From NCBI GenBank assembly GCA_029449245.1, contig JANATF010000007.1, positions 1,488,001 through 1,552,000 on the forward strand: a DNA stretch of 64,000 nucleotides, given 5' to 3'. This DNA comes from Mortierella alpina. Taxonomy: Eukaryota; Mortierellomycota; Mortierellomycetes; Mortierellales; Mortierellaceae. Under the pieces are notes generated by a model. The model saw only the letters and a program-made list of their open reading frames with translations. It searched no databases and was not told the DNA's origin. Below, piece by piece: positions 1 to 9,715 of this stretch; position 1 is the first letter of the stretch; the number at the start of each line of letters is the position of its first letter. The translations under genes and the position numbers were made by a program.

Positions 1-2983
1 GCCAAAATAGTTCATTTGAGGTGAGAAAGAGCAAAACGGAGTGCTAGAGCAAATCTCGCTCCACGACTTTTGGCAAGGAGACCTAGAGTGAATATTGGCT
101 CTGTTCACTGTCAGCGCAAGAGCCGTGCATCTGGACGGAGCAAATGCCAAGGCGATGCTCTGTTCCGAGGATGAGGCGACTGCAGCTGAGCAGTCGTTTG
201 ATCGACAGGTCGTTTTAAAGATATTATGCTCTGGTATGGTTGCACGATGCATGGGGAGGGGAGCAGGGAACGGGGAACGAGGGGGAAAGACCAGAGGAAG
301 GGACAAGAAGAGAAAATGCAACGACAATGGGCGATTCCAGAGTGGCATTTGTAGTGGCTGTTCAAAAACACAAAATGGGAGACAGACGATGACCGTTGCC
401 TCCGGACAAACACCGCCGAGACTCGTCGTGCTGTCAAGGAAGCAAAATCCTAGCCCCTTGGCCATTGGGACTGAACGCAAACCCCTACCCCCTGGTGTCT
501 CCGGCACAACTCGACGCCAGTCGAGCATGGGCCATGGACGGAACGTATATCAAAAAGGAGATTAGGCCAACAAAGGGAGGAGAGAGAGAGTGTGTGTGTG
601 GGAGAGTGGGGGAACGAGGGAGCGAAGGAGAGGAACCACTTTGACGAGGGTAAGGCATAAACGGCTTAGATCTGAATACTGCTATGCTGTGATCCTTTGC
701 TTACCTTGCGTGTGGTGGGGTGGATAATGAACAGGTAGAGCAAGACCCTTTTGCTTTTTGCGCTTATGCAGGCAGGATATGAAGCGGGAAGGTATGAGGC
801 GGTAAGGAGTGAGAGAGGCTGTCCAAAGCGGAGGTAAGAGGGAAAACTTGAAGCAATCGGCAGGCTGCGGTACGACCTATGGGAAGCATATCAGAGCACC
901 GTCGGGTTAGCGAGACTTTCAGGGTGTGCAGGAGGGTGCTGCCAGCTACCGCCAAATGGTGTGTGTGTGTGTGTATGTGTATGCTTGGAAGAGCCTTCCA
1001 CCTCCACTCCGATAAAGCAATGTGTGTGCAAGGTGGTTTGCTTGTTTGCTTGCGCTATAATTACGCACCCAGAAAACACAAACCAGGGGGCGTACATGTG
1101 AAATGAAATGAATAGAGTAATACACTACAGGAATGCAGTGCTGCGTAGAGCCTTGCGCACACGATCGATGATTGTGCCGATACCCGTTCCCACAACCAGT
1201 CGAACTCGACCCTTGCTGCCACAGCCACCTTGGCAGGCTCTGTGCGAAGGTGAAGCAGGCGAGGTGGGCATGACGAAATAAAAGATACGTACTTTGTTTT
1301 GGAGCGCTTAGTAAGGTCGACAAGCTTTGGCGAAAAGAAAAGTATGGGAGGGAGTGAGAGAGATAGAGAGAGGAGAGAAAGTGTGTGTGCGAGGCAGTGA
1401 GTAGCGTGTGCGTGGAGGCAAAGCAAGTGGGGGAAGGACAGAGCGGATGTAGAAGAGGAAGTGGGAGGGAGAGAGGGCAAGAGAGTAAAGTCGAGAGGGT
1501 TATTGAGTACAGAGAGTGCAAGTGCAAAGAAAGAGAGAAAGAGAGAGAGAGAGAGAGAGCGAGGAGGTGTGCGAGGGAGAAGGAGAATGGAAGCGAGAGT
1601 GACAGATGGTCAAAATGCGCAAAGAAGGCGGGGCGGAAAGGATGAAGCGTAGAGAGAAGAGAGAAAGAGAGAAAAAAGAAACAAAAAAAAAGTTCCGAGG
1701 TTCTTGGTATCTGCGCTATGACCGTGGACAAGGCAAATAAGCGAGCGCAAGCGATGGGGCCCAAGGACAGAATGACAGAGAGGGCAGAGAGGCAAGGGTC
1801 GGTTGCAATAGGACAAAAGCGATGGCAGAGGCCTGTTCAGGCGGGGTGATGGACGTGATGGGTGAGGAACGTTCATTCATGGGTGATATGATTGCGTCCT
1901 GCGTGTGTATGTGCGCTCTCATCAACGCAGTTATTGACCACCCTTCTCTCTTCGATCGCATTTCCACTAGACCCAAGCGGGCCATGAGGCCCAGGGCTGA
2001 GAGGCTAGGATGAGCTTACATGAGAAAACACAACGAGAGACAAAAAAAAACACAACGCAGCACAAATTAGGCGGCCTCACGATACAGCGACTGGCGTGGT
2101 CGCCTCCCCTAGCCAAGAGTCAAGGCAATGGCCAAGACACCTGGGTGCTTGCTTTCGCAATCAGTGTGCATCCCACAGATGACCGAAGGCATCACGCCCG
2201 CCCAACATCCCCCCGAAGGGCATTTGACATTATCCACAAGGGCCAGGGGAGACAGGTTGATGGCCCATGGGTCAAACAAGTATCTCAGGTCGTGTTTTTT
2301 TTCACTTGTTGTGTACATGTACTTATGCAACACCTCAAAGGTGTCAGAACAGAATAAGCAGGGCCACATCCAAGTTATGAAAGAGAAAACGACAATGATC
2401 CCGCACTGCTGTTGCTCAATGCTTTGCTTCGCTCTTTGTTGCTCAGACTTGCTTATTTGTTTGGTTTGCTTTTGTGCACACTTCTACGGCATCATTTACC
2501 CCTTGAAAAATAATACAGTGTGATAAAGCATTCGCATTGACGGCGACCCTCCCTATGTCTGTCCTTTGTACGACCATTCAGTTTGTATGCTGTCTACTCT
2601 GAACGATGCGGTACTATATCCCAAGTTTAACCACATCCACATCTAGTTCAAAAGACACTGTGTCAAGTGTTTACCGCGGGAGATGGTGCCAGAGACAAGA
2701 AGGGGGGTGGGGGGAAGGAGACAAAGAAAAGAAAAGGTGCGGCATTAGATGTCTGCATTGTTCACCCTTGCCAGAACTCCTACTGCCTATCGCACCAATG
2801 CTTTTTTTTTTTTTTTTTTCAGTTCTTTCGTAGGACCTGAGTGATGGGCCATGAGTTTAAAACAACAAATGAACAAGAAATGAAATCAAGCGGCAAGGGA
2901 GTATGAAGAGTTTTGGACACAAAGCTCAGCGTGATTGATGTTCCTTACCTACCCGTGTGAATTGGCCCACTCACACTTCGCAG
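1..2983. other. Gene-poor, purine-rich and microsatellite-rich stretch
   Basis: I see no convincing protein or RNA gene here. The + strand is strongly purine-biased at about 230-330, 570-640 and 1330-1690, with GT runs near 590 and 960 and a GA run near 1540. The same asymmetry, CT-rich when read on the minus strand, lies upstream of the minus-strand genes that start at 6537 and 47334. This stretch may therefore be leader or promoter of a minus-strand gene to the left of the window. A poly-T run lies at about 2802-2819. The long open frames here are low-complexity Ser/Leu or Arg/Glu translations. Confidence 0.5.
1125..1271 (-). CDS. Possible small ORF, 48 aa, unrecognised
   Basis: An ATG at 1271 opens a 48-codon frame ending in TAG at 1125. 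Its C-terminal half reads as a plausible amphipathic segment (GTGIGTIIDRVRKAL). It sits directly downstream, on the minus strand, of the CT-rich tract at 1330-1690, which is where a fungal start codon would be expected. It could be a first exon (a GTAGTG lies just before the stop), an upstream ORF of a gene to the left, or chance. I recognise no family. Confidence 0.2.
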   Translation of the reverse strand: MPTSPASPSHRACQGGCGSKGRVRLVVGTGIGTIIDRVRKALRSTAFL

Positions 2984-3251
2984 ATGCAAGAGGCGATCTG
3001 GCGCCTTTGTCTCAACGATCTGATAGAGAACAAGACCCCTCTATCGGGCGCGATCCTCGGGAGGCTAGACGTTCTCATCAAGGTCTTTCGGTCCTTGGAT
3101 CGATCGAGGTTGAATTGTCCTCTACATAGGCCACATCGGCGGTTCATATGTACAGTCCAGAGCACGAGCTGCTCAGCTGGGTCAAGGCAAAAAACATTGA
3201 CAATTTGCCTAAGCATAGTATGGACCAACGCAAGCGCTCGATCACTTTGAG
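2984..3251 (+). CDS. Orphan exon pair of an unrecognised protein (fragment or relic)
   Basis: Two stretches with protein-like composition join in phase across a short putative intron. Exon A is 2984-3108 (starting MQEAIWRLCLNDLIE). The intron is 3109-3155 (47 nt, GT...CAG). Exon B is 3156-3251 (starting SPEHELLSWVKAKNIDNL), followed by a GTAATT donor. The joined piece is about 73 codons, leucine-rich and helical in character. I do not recognise it. The A of the first ATG follows directly on TTCGCAG, so exon A might itself begin at an acceptor. I found no convincing upstream or downstream exons, so it may be the remains of a gene. The donor of exon A (GTTGAA) is weak. Confidence 0.3.
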
Positions 3252-5187
3252 GTAATTTGTTTTCCCCACTTCATTCCATTTTTTTCTCGGATGAAGTGCA
3301 TGAAAATGAATCTCCTAAATGAAAGCTATGGTATCATCAGGAAGGGGTAGAAGGGAATGGTCGATAGAAAAAAAGGACTGTTGTTTAGGGCCCAAGGGAA
3401 CTCTGAGCAGTCTACAGCCGCATCTGGAGCATCTCATACGCGCGCTCACTGCATTTATTTTAGTACCAGGAACGTGGTGCATATTTGTTGACGGAGCCAT
3501 TTTTTTTTTTGGTGATGGCTGTTTTCCCGCGAACCCAGGCCGCGTGATCTGTGTTCGAATGAGTTTTCTTGTCCTTTGACGCGAGAGACGACTGTTCACA
3601 GTGCTGGCAAACGCGCAAAAACCCCGGCCAAAGGGTCAATGGTTGGTCCAGCAACCCCAGCGGGACCATTGTCACCCTTGTGTCTGTGGTTGCCACCCAT
3701 AGCTTCTGCACACAGACATTAATTGGCTTGGGAAGGTCACCCCCCTGGACAGTTGATTTGTGCTGCAGCAGTTCCCCCTCCCTTTACCCGAGGAAAAAAA
3801 ACCTTCTTTGGCTCCCCAACTTGCACCCTAGACTATCCTGGGGGCTCGAAATCCACTCCAACAACATTAGCATGCCATTTATGTTGTGCTACCATGCAAT
3901 CCCGTGCTATATTTATCTCCAAACCATTTCCACTCAATCAAGAGGAAAATGAGGGTTCACGAACCCCGTTGGTCACATCCACTGGAGAGGGGCGGGCGGA
4001 GACAAGCAAATAACAACAAAAAACAAGATCTAGTATTTGCTCATGATGCTGCAGCGTTCCGTGCTGCACTGTAGTCTACATATACTCGACTATCGGGCCA
4101 GGCGCATGAACATGCGATGGATAATGCACACACGACGGCGTAGATGCAGCATGATGGGCTAACGCCTCATACCAATGGGTATCTCCCGTTAACAAGTCCC
4201 CCGTACTCTTCTATTACAGGTGAGAAGAGTGGAGCAGGGGGCGTGGTGCACCCAGACCGGACTGTTGCGCTGTGGCACATGTGTCTATGCAATTTTCAAG
4301 GCCATATCAGCATGGTGTACTGTACAAAATGACAATTGATGGACAGGGCGCGCGGCCGTACGGAAGTTGAAGGCTGCATGCATAGGGATAATGCAAAAAA
4401 TGGTCTCGAATATCTCTCTGGGAGACCACACTCAGCACAAAAACCACTCATGCTAGATATATTTCCTAACTGGTTGTATTCACCCATACTGGATGAGCGA
4501 ACGGGTTTCTCTTGCTTCCTGGGCCATTGAAGAGCAATTCAGGGGGATAGCACACATCCTGTTGGGTGTTTGAAGTACCCAAGCGTTCCTGTTTTTGTGC
4601 AACCTGTACCGAGTTTCCGTTCCTTTCTCGTCGCAAACCCAAACGAGAGACGCGTCCTGCTTTTTTTTTGTTGGGTCCTCAAACGTTTCGTCACACACTT
4701 GCAACACTATGGTCGCAGACCGGCCCCCCTCTGTCCTCGCGTCTCTCCGCGGAGCAAGGGCCAGGTTTCGGTTTCAATAATGGCTGATCGCTTGAACACC
4801 CACTTCCGCCGGTCGTCTTGTCTTTTACTCTGGCTTTTGCTTGGCCAAAGCCATTGCAAGACACTAGCGAACCCCGAGCAAAGATACGAAGAGATGCGAT
4901 ACAGGAAACATGCGCGACAGGTTTGGCTAACGTTGTCAAAAACTCGAGTCGGGGTCTGTGGATCAGAACAGAATCACAGACCAGGTACATGTACTGTACT
5001 TCACTAGCATGTGCTACCAAGCAACCCCTAACCCTAATGATACAGGAACCCATCTTGTAAAAGTGTTTGTGTAACTGCACGCGGAATGACACACAAGAAG
5101 GAATGGTGGCCCTTCCGTCCCTGTGCAACAGGATGTGGGTCATAATGAAACTGCTTTTTTTATGCATTGGTATCGATCAACTCTCTC
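3252..5187. other. Intergenic region, no supported gene
   Basis: Short overlapping frames occur on both strands and none shows a domain or consistent codon bias. The frame at 3319-3579 could continue the orphan exon pair but reads as low-quality protein. A two-unit TTAGGG-like stretch lies at 5026-5037. This region contains the 3' flank of the minus-strand gene that ends at 5188. Confidence 0.5.
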
Positions 5188-6537
5188 TTACACTGCTTGA
5201 GCTTCCGACACTTGTAGCGCTTTCAGCTGATCCTCAGTCGTATCCTTGATGGTCGATCCCTTTGTCTGGTCCAGTGCCGTATGGACAGAGTGAGCCCATG
5301 AAGTTATGGACGAAGGGGTGTTGTCTTCAGTGTGCGTCTCTGCTGACTGTGAACCCTCCTGCGACTGTGGTTTCTTTCCAGTCAAAACTCGCGGCGACAT
5401 CGACACGCCACCACCCAGCGTTGCCCCAGAGTTCCGTCTTGTCCTTGTTCTTTGCTCCGTTACCCTTGGGATCGATGCCCTGACCTTGAACAGATCCGGA
5501 ACCATACTAGAGTTCATGACATGCTCCACCTGGTGCTCTGGCAGCTCCAGGGTGAAACTTGCAAAGGATTGGGTGATGTTGGCCATGGATGCATTGTAAT
5601 CCATCTGGTACGGGCTGTTGGTCTCTCGTCGGAATTGAGGTTGGTGATGCTGATGTTGATGCTGGTGCCGGGCCTGCATTGCCGAAATGTTGCCGAGGCT
5701 TCTGTCGATAATGTTCACCTGTGGCTCTGTATTCCTGTCAAACGTGGCCGCCTCCGATTCCGGGCAGGTGGCCAAATCTCTGCCCATGGCAGCAGCCAGC
5801 AAGGCTTGCTCGCGAGTTTTGCGGGCGCGTGGAGAGTCGTTTTTGGAAGAGAGCGAGCGATGCCGAGACGATGAGCGGCGCCTCTCAGCGTAGCCAAGCT
5901 TGAGAGAGTGCATGATGCTCTCCTCCAAGAGGTTTCGTCGCCAGACGTGGGCCTGGTACTGCTTCATGCTGGCGTAGTCGCTAGGACGGGTATCGTAGGT
6001 GGATGCTGCCGTGCTGACGGTATTGGACAGGGACAAGGTAGGTGACCGTCCGCGCGGTACTTCCTGTTCCATGTGGACTGAGCCATGGTCGTGGCTCTTG
6101 CTGAGGGTGTTGCCACTTCCTTCCCGACTCCATATGCTCTGTCGACTCGACTTGCTCTTGCCGCTGCGATGGGTTCTCTCGCTGCCCCTGCTGTTGCGGC
6201 GGATCATCCGATCGCTGTGTGTGATTTTTGGAGGATCCTGCGGTTCTGGGTAGACTCTGCGCGACATGGTAGTGGCTGTGCCTGAACGATCCTCTGGCGC
6301 TGCATTTTTGCTCCTGTCCTCGAAGCCAAATAGACTCGAGAGTCTTCTTTGGGCCGTGTGCCGATGAGGAGGGGTGTCCACGATGCCAGTGGCATGGTCG
6401 CCTGAATGGGCGGTGTCGATGGGGAGATGAAGACTGGTATCGCTCCCGCTTGCCTCATCCTTGTACTGGCTCATGCGACGGCCAAGTCGGGTCGAGGTCT
6501 TGAGGTAGTTTCTTGTCGATTCCAAGAGTTGCGGCAT
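5188..6537 (-). CDS. Hypothetical Ser/Arg-rich protein, 449 aa
   Basis: This is a single uninterrupted frame of 449 codons. The start at 6537 is preceded by an A-rich Kozak-like context (AAAAAATG). I recognise no domain. The N-terminal 230 residues are rich in Ser, Arg and charged residues, with many RRxS/RxxS-type sites (RRLSS, RRNS, RRRSSS), which is typical of phosphorylated scaffold or regulatory proteins. A His/Gln run (HQHQHQHH) falls in the middle, and the last 150 residues are polar with few hydrophobic patches. There is no signal peptide or membrane segment. Length, composition and one clean frame make it a real gene, but no function can be assigned. The region upstream (6600-7250) is CT-rich on the coding strand, as a fungal leader would be. 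Confidence 0.7.
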   Translation of the reverse strand: MPQLLESTRNYLKTSTRLGRRMSQYKDEASGSDTSLHLPIDTAHSGDHATGIVDTPPHRHTAQRRLSSLFGFEDRSKNAAPEDRSGTATTMSRRVYPEPQDPPKITHSDRMIRRNSRGSERTHRSGKSKSSRQSIWSREGSGNTLSKSHDHGSVHMEQEVPRGRSPTLSLSNTVSTAASTYDTRPSDYASMKQYQAHVWRRNLLEESIMHSLKLGYAERRRSSSRHRSLSSKNDSPRARKTREQALLAAAMGRDLATCPESEAATFDRNTEPQVNIIDRSLGNISAMQARHQHQHQHHQPQFRRETNSPYQMDYNASMANITQSFASFTLELPEHQVEHVMNSSMVPDLFKVRASIPRVTEQRTRTRRNSGATLGGGVSMSPRVLTGKKPQSQEGSQSAETHTEDNTPSSITSWAHSVHTALDQTKGSTIKDTTEDQLKALQVSEAQAV

Positions 6538-7876
6538 TTTTTTTGCTTGCTGGTAGGGTATGGTCTGTAGCCAGGTTATTAGGGTATACAGTCGGGGGCG
6601 CTATGCTATGCTTTCAGAGTCAAAATGCAGAGGTAGAAGGAATCAGATGAATGTGATCATCGAACATGTAAAGAGGAAGAAGTAGAATTGCACAGAGAGC
6701 ATCAACACAGGGTACACGATCGAGAAGAGAGAGGAAGAGGAATGAAGTATGCGGTGTTGTCGTTATGAATAGAAAAAAAGAGCAAAAACTCTTTAGGAAA
6801 AAAGGGAGCTTAGCATGGACACATGCCATATGAGAGGTGGAATCAGGGTCTGTAGCTTGGTAGAGATGGGAGGAGGGGTGGCGAGCGAGCACTTACACCG
6901 AGGCCAGGGCGAGAGACAGGCAGCGGGGGTCGAGGGCAGACAGGGTTGCGCGAGAGAGCGAGGTCGAGGGCGACAAGAGGCACGAGAGTGAGGATAGGAG
7001 CGATGCGATGCGGTGGAAAGGGAGGTGTGGATGATAGGGAACAGGAAAATGGGGTGAAGCAGACGAAGAGGAACGAGAAGGATGACAAGGATGGAAAGGA
7101 CGAAAAGGACGAAAAGGATGAAAAGGATGAACAAGACGGAAAGGATAAAGCGGATATGAAGAGGACAAAGAGGGAAACCGAAGCAGAGAAAAGAGAGACA
7201 CTCACACCGACAGACACACTGACTGAAATAGATCGAAGAGAGAAGAAAAACGAGAGAGCCTGGGGGCATACGGTGTGCCTTGCATGTGTCAATAGAGTTT
7301 CATTTCCTATGCGCGGGTGCCCTCGGCCTTGCAGTCCTGTCCAGCAACCTGCTTACGCAGCTTGGAGGGCGTCTCGTCTCGTTTTTCTCATGTTCGCGCA
7401 TCGCATCGCGCATGGGGGTGTGCTGCAGAGGGAGGGCCAAGCACGCAGCTGGGCCGAAGACGAGAGAGCGAGAGAGCGAGAGGACGAGAGGACGAGAGAC
7501 ATCGGCACATCGAGAGACATCGAAACATCGAGACATCAAGAGACAGCGAGACTCAAGGCCAAAGGGTGTCTCTCATCCAATGCTGCACAGAGACAGAGCA
7601 GAGCACAGAGCAGAGCACACAGCAGAGCACAGAGCAAGCACAGAGCAGACCCTCCATCTCGAGGATCACCACTAGGCGCAGGGCTGCCAAAACGACGCGT
7701 GCGCTCAAAAAGGATACACACAGGGTGAACGTGTGGGTCTTTGCCAGTCACAAGGAGCTGAACTCTCTCACTTCCAGATCATTCGATCCTTACACCTCCA
7801 CCCCCACATCACACATCACCACACGCACACAGCCTCGCCATCTCTGCAGGTCATCCAACAGCCAAGCAAAGTCCAA
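6538..7876. promoter_or_regulatory. Divergent intergenic region between the 6537 gene and CDC37
   Basis: This shared upstream region has strand-asymmetric composition: purine-rich on + from about 6660 to 7260, then simple repeats. A 9-bp-period GGAYGAAAA-type minisatellite spans about 7081-7150. A CAGAGCA-type repeat spans about 7590-7655. CT- and CA-rich leader follows just before the CDC37 ATG. The 260-codon open frame across it is Lys/Asp/Glu and Arg/Glu low complexity, so I do not call it a gene. Confidence 0.5.
7081..7150. repeat. Minisatellite, period about 9 bp (GGAYGAAAA-like)
   Basis: Consecutive imperfect units (GATGAAAAG, GACGAAAAG and variants) run across this stretch of the purine-rich divergent intergenic region. 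Confidence 0.7.
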
Positions 7877-9564
7877 ATGTCCGCCATCAACTACTCCAAG
7901 TGGGACGACCTCGAGATCTCGGATGACTCGGACATCGAATGCCATCCTAACGTAATTCATCGCACGCGCTCGCTTTCTTTCTCAACTTTGCAACATTCAC
8001 TCAACAGAGTAAAAAAGCCTCCCCATGCGTCATAAGGAATGCGCGTTAACCATCCCTCTCTTCTACCCACTAGGTCGACAAGCGCTCCATGATCCGATGG
8101 AAGCAAGAGCAAATCCACCGTGAACGTGAGGCTCGCCGCACAAAGATTGTGGCGCTCAAGCACGAAGCAGAGACTCTCAAGAAGCAGCTAGACAGGATAG
8201 AAAAGAGCGCTCAACAGGCTGAACTCGAGAAAAAGTACAACGAAACCATGCAGCAATTGCAGAAGCTCGAGACCGTGGAGAACAAGAAGCTGACCTCGGA
8301 TAAGCTTGTAACAGGATTCGACAAAACGGTAAGGCGCCATAGAATGCTTACGAGCTGGACATTTCTCTCGACCTCATTGATGTGGATACGGGCGAAAAAA
8401 TACGTTCCTATTTGTTGTTAATCCATTGACCGTCTTGCTCCTAGGCCGTAACCAAAGCAGTCCATGCACCCAAGGAGACCTCCAAACCTACAAAGAAAGT
8501 TGTCGAAAAGACCAAAGTGATCGAGACCTTGAACCCTGGCAGCGCTGTAAGTACAATAAGTCACGAGCCTTCCAGGTGTCGGCCTATCAGGATTGGTAAG
8601 GAATTCGGCCAGCTGACATCCACTTTCAATGCTGTATGTAGGGAGGCGTGGCCGCTAAAGCTATCCCCTCCAAGGAGGCGGCCGTTGAGACTGAAGATGA
8701 TTCGGATGATGACGAGGTCGAGGTCACGGAAGTGGCTCTCGAGTTCTCGCGTATCAAGGGCTTTGATGCATCGCTGACCTATATCTCGAAGCATCCCTAC
8801 CTCGGCACCCAAAAGTACTCGGACGAAATCATGGCTCAAGCATTCAAAGCTCAAATGGAGGGTGACGAGACTTATGCCAACAACTGCGTCCACCAGGCTT
8901 TGATTCTTCAGTACTGTGCTCAACTTGGCAAGGATGGCGTGGGACTCTTCTTCCACCGGTAAGATTTTGGATTGCTTTTGCAAGACCTTGGCTGAAGGAT
9001 TGCTTTTTTTTTCCTTCACGCGGTGCGGGGGATGATGCACATGTAAACTCATGTGCATTCTCTAAATCTTCAATGTTCTATTCTCAAAGAATCCGTGACC
9101 CCGGACACCCCGCTCTCAAGATCTTCCAGAACGACTGGAAGGACACATACACCAGGATCAAGGAGCGGTGCAAGGTGCTTGCCCAGGAGCGTGCGGCCAA
9201 TGCATCACCTGGCGTAGAGACGATCCAGCTCCAGGCAGCAGACCCTGGCACGCAGATCCACATCATGGGACCCCCCGAGGATGCAGACCCCAAGGTGCAC
9301 GAGATCTTTGCAGCACTGCCCGAGGACTTTCAGGAGGCGATCATCTCTGGATCGCTCGAGAATGTGAACAAGTCGCTTGAGGGCATGAGCGTGCAGTTGG
9401 CAGAGGAGGTGGTACGGGTGTGCAACCAGGTGGGCTTCCTGAGCATCGAGGGCGACATCATTGACACCATCAAGGGCGAGACCATTGCTGATAGAGAGGC
9501 CGAGATGGCAGCAGCAGCAACCGCTGTCGCTTCCGAGGCGGCGGGCAAAGCAGACACCGCATAA
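7877..9564 (+). CDS. CDC37: Hsp90 co-chaperone Cdc37
   Basis: Cdc37 loads protein kinases onto Hsp90 in the cytosol. Five exons give 407 aa with exact phases: 7877-7951, 8074-8328, 8445-8546, 8642-8958 and 9090-9564. The N-terminus shows the diagnostic kinase-binding signature: MSAINYSKWDDLEISDDSD, then HPN-D-RSMIRWK. An acidic Ser patch sits where animal and yeast Cdc37 carry the activating CK2 phosphoserine. A coiled coil follows (about residues 40-110). The central Hsp90-binding domain includes the ISKHPYL and FFHRIRDPGHP stretches. The helical C-terminal domain includes EIFAALPEDFQEA and ends in an Ala/Glu tail. Length fits fungal Cdc37 proteins. The start is fixed by the conserved N-terminus. 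The exon 1/2 junction falls inside the HPN-VD motif. TFC4 starts only 152 nt downstream on the same strand. Confidence 0.95.
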
Positions 9565-9715
9565 AGATTGACCATATTTGAGCTCTTGTGACTGCAACTG
9601 TGGACTGCATAAGAACAGGTGTCGCTCTTCTTTTTTTTCTCTTTGAATTCGATCCTCACCACTTCCCTCCCGTCTGCATTGGACAACTCCTCCTCCATCC
9701 AACCATTCATCCAGG

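Noticed and set aside
946-1764. 272-codon minus-strand frame
   Set aside because: A Ser/Leu/His translation of CT microsatellite sequence with no domain; explained by base composition.
3548-3560. GTGTTCGAATGAG as a tRNA B box
   Set aside because: No A box at the right distance and no cloverleaf could be drawn around it; no tRNA gene was found anywhere by eye.
5026-5037. TTAGGG-type telomere repeat
   Set aside because: Only about two units (CCCCTAACCCTAA) inside ordinary sequence; chance level.
6946-7728. 260-codon plus-strand frame upstream of CDC37
   Set aside because: Built from the GGAYGAAAA minisatellite and GAGAGC/CAGAGC repeats; Lys/Asp/Glu/Arg low complexity.
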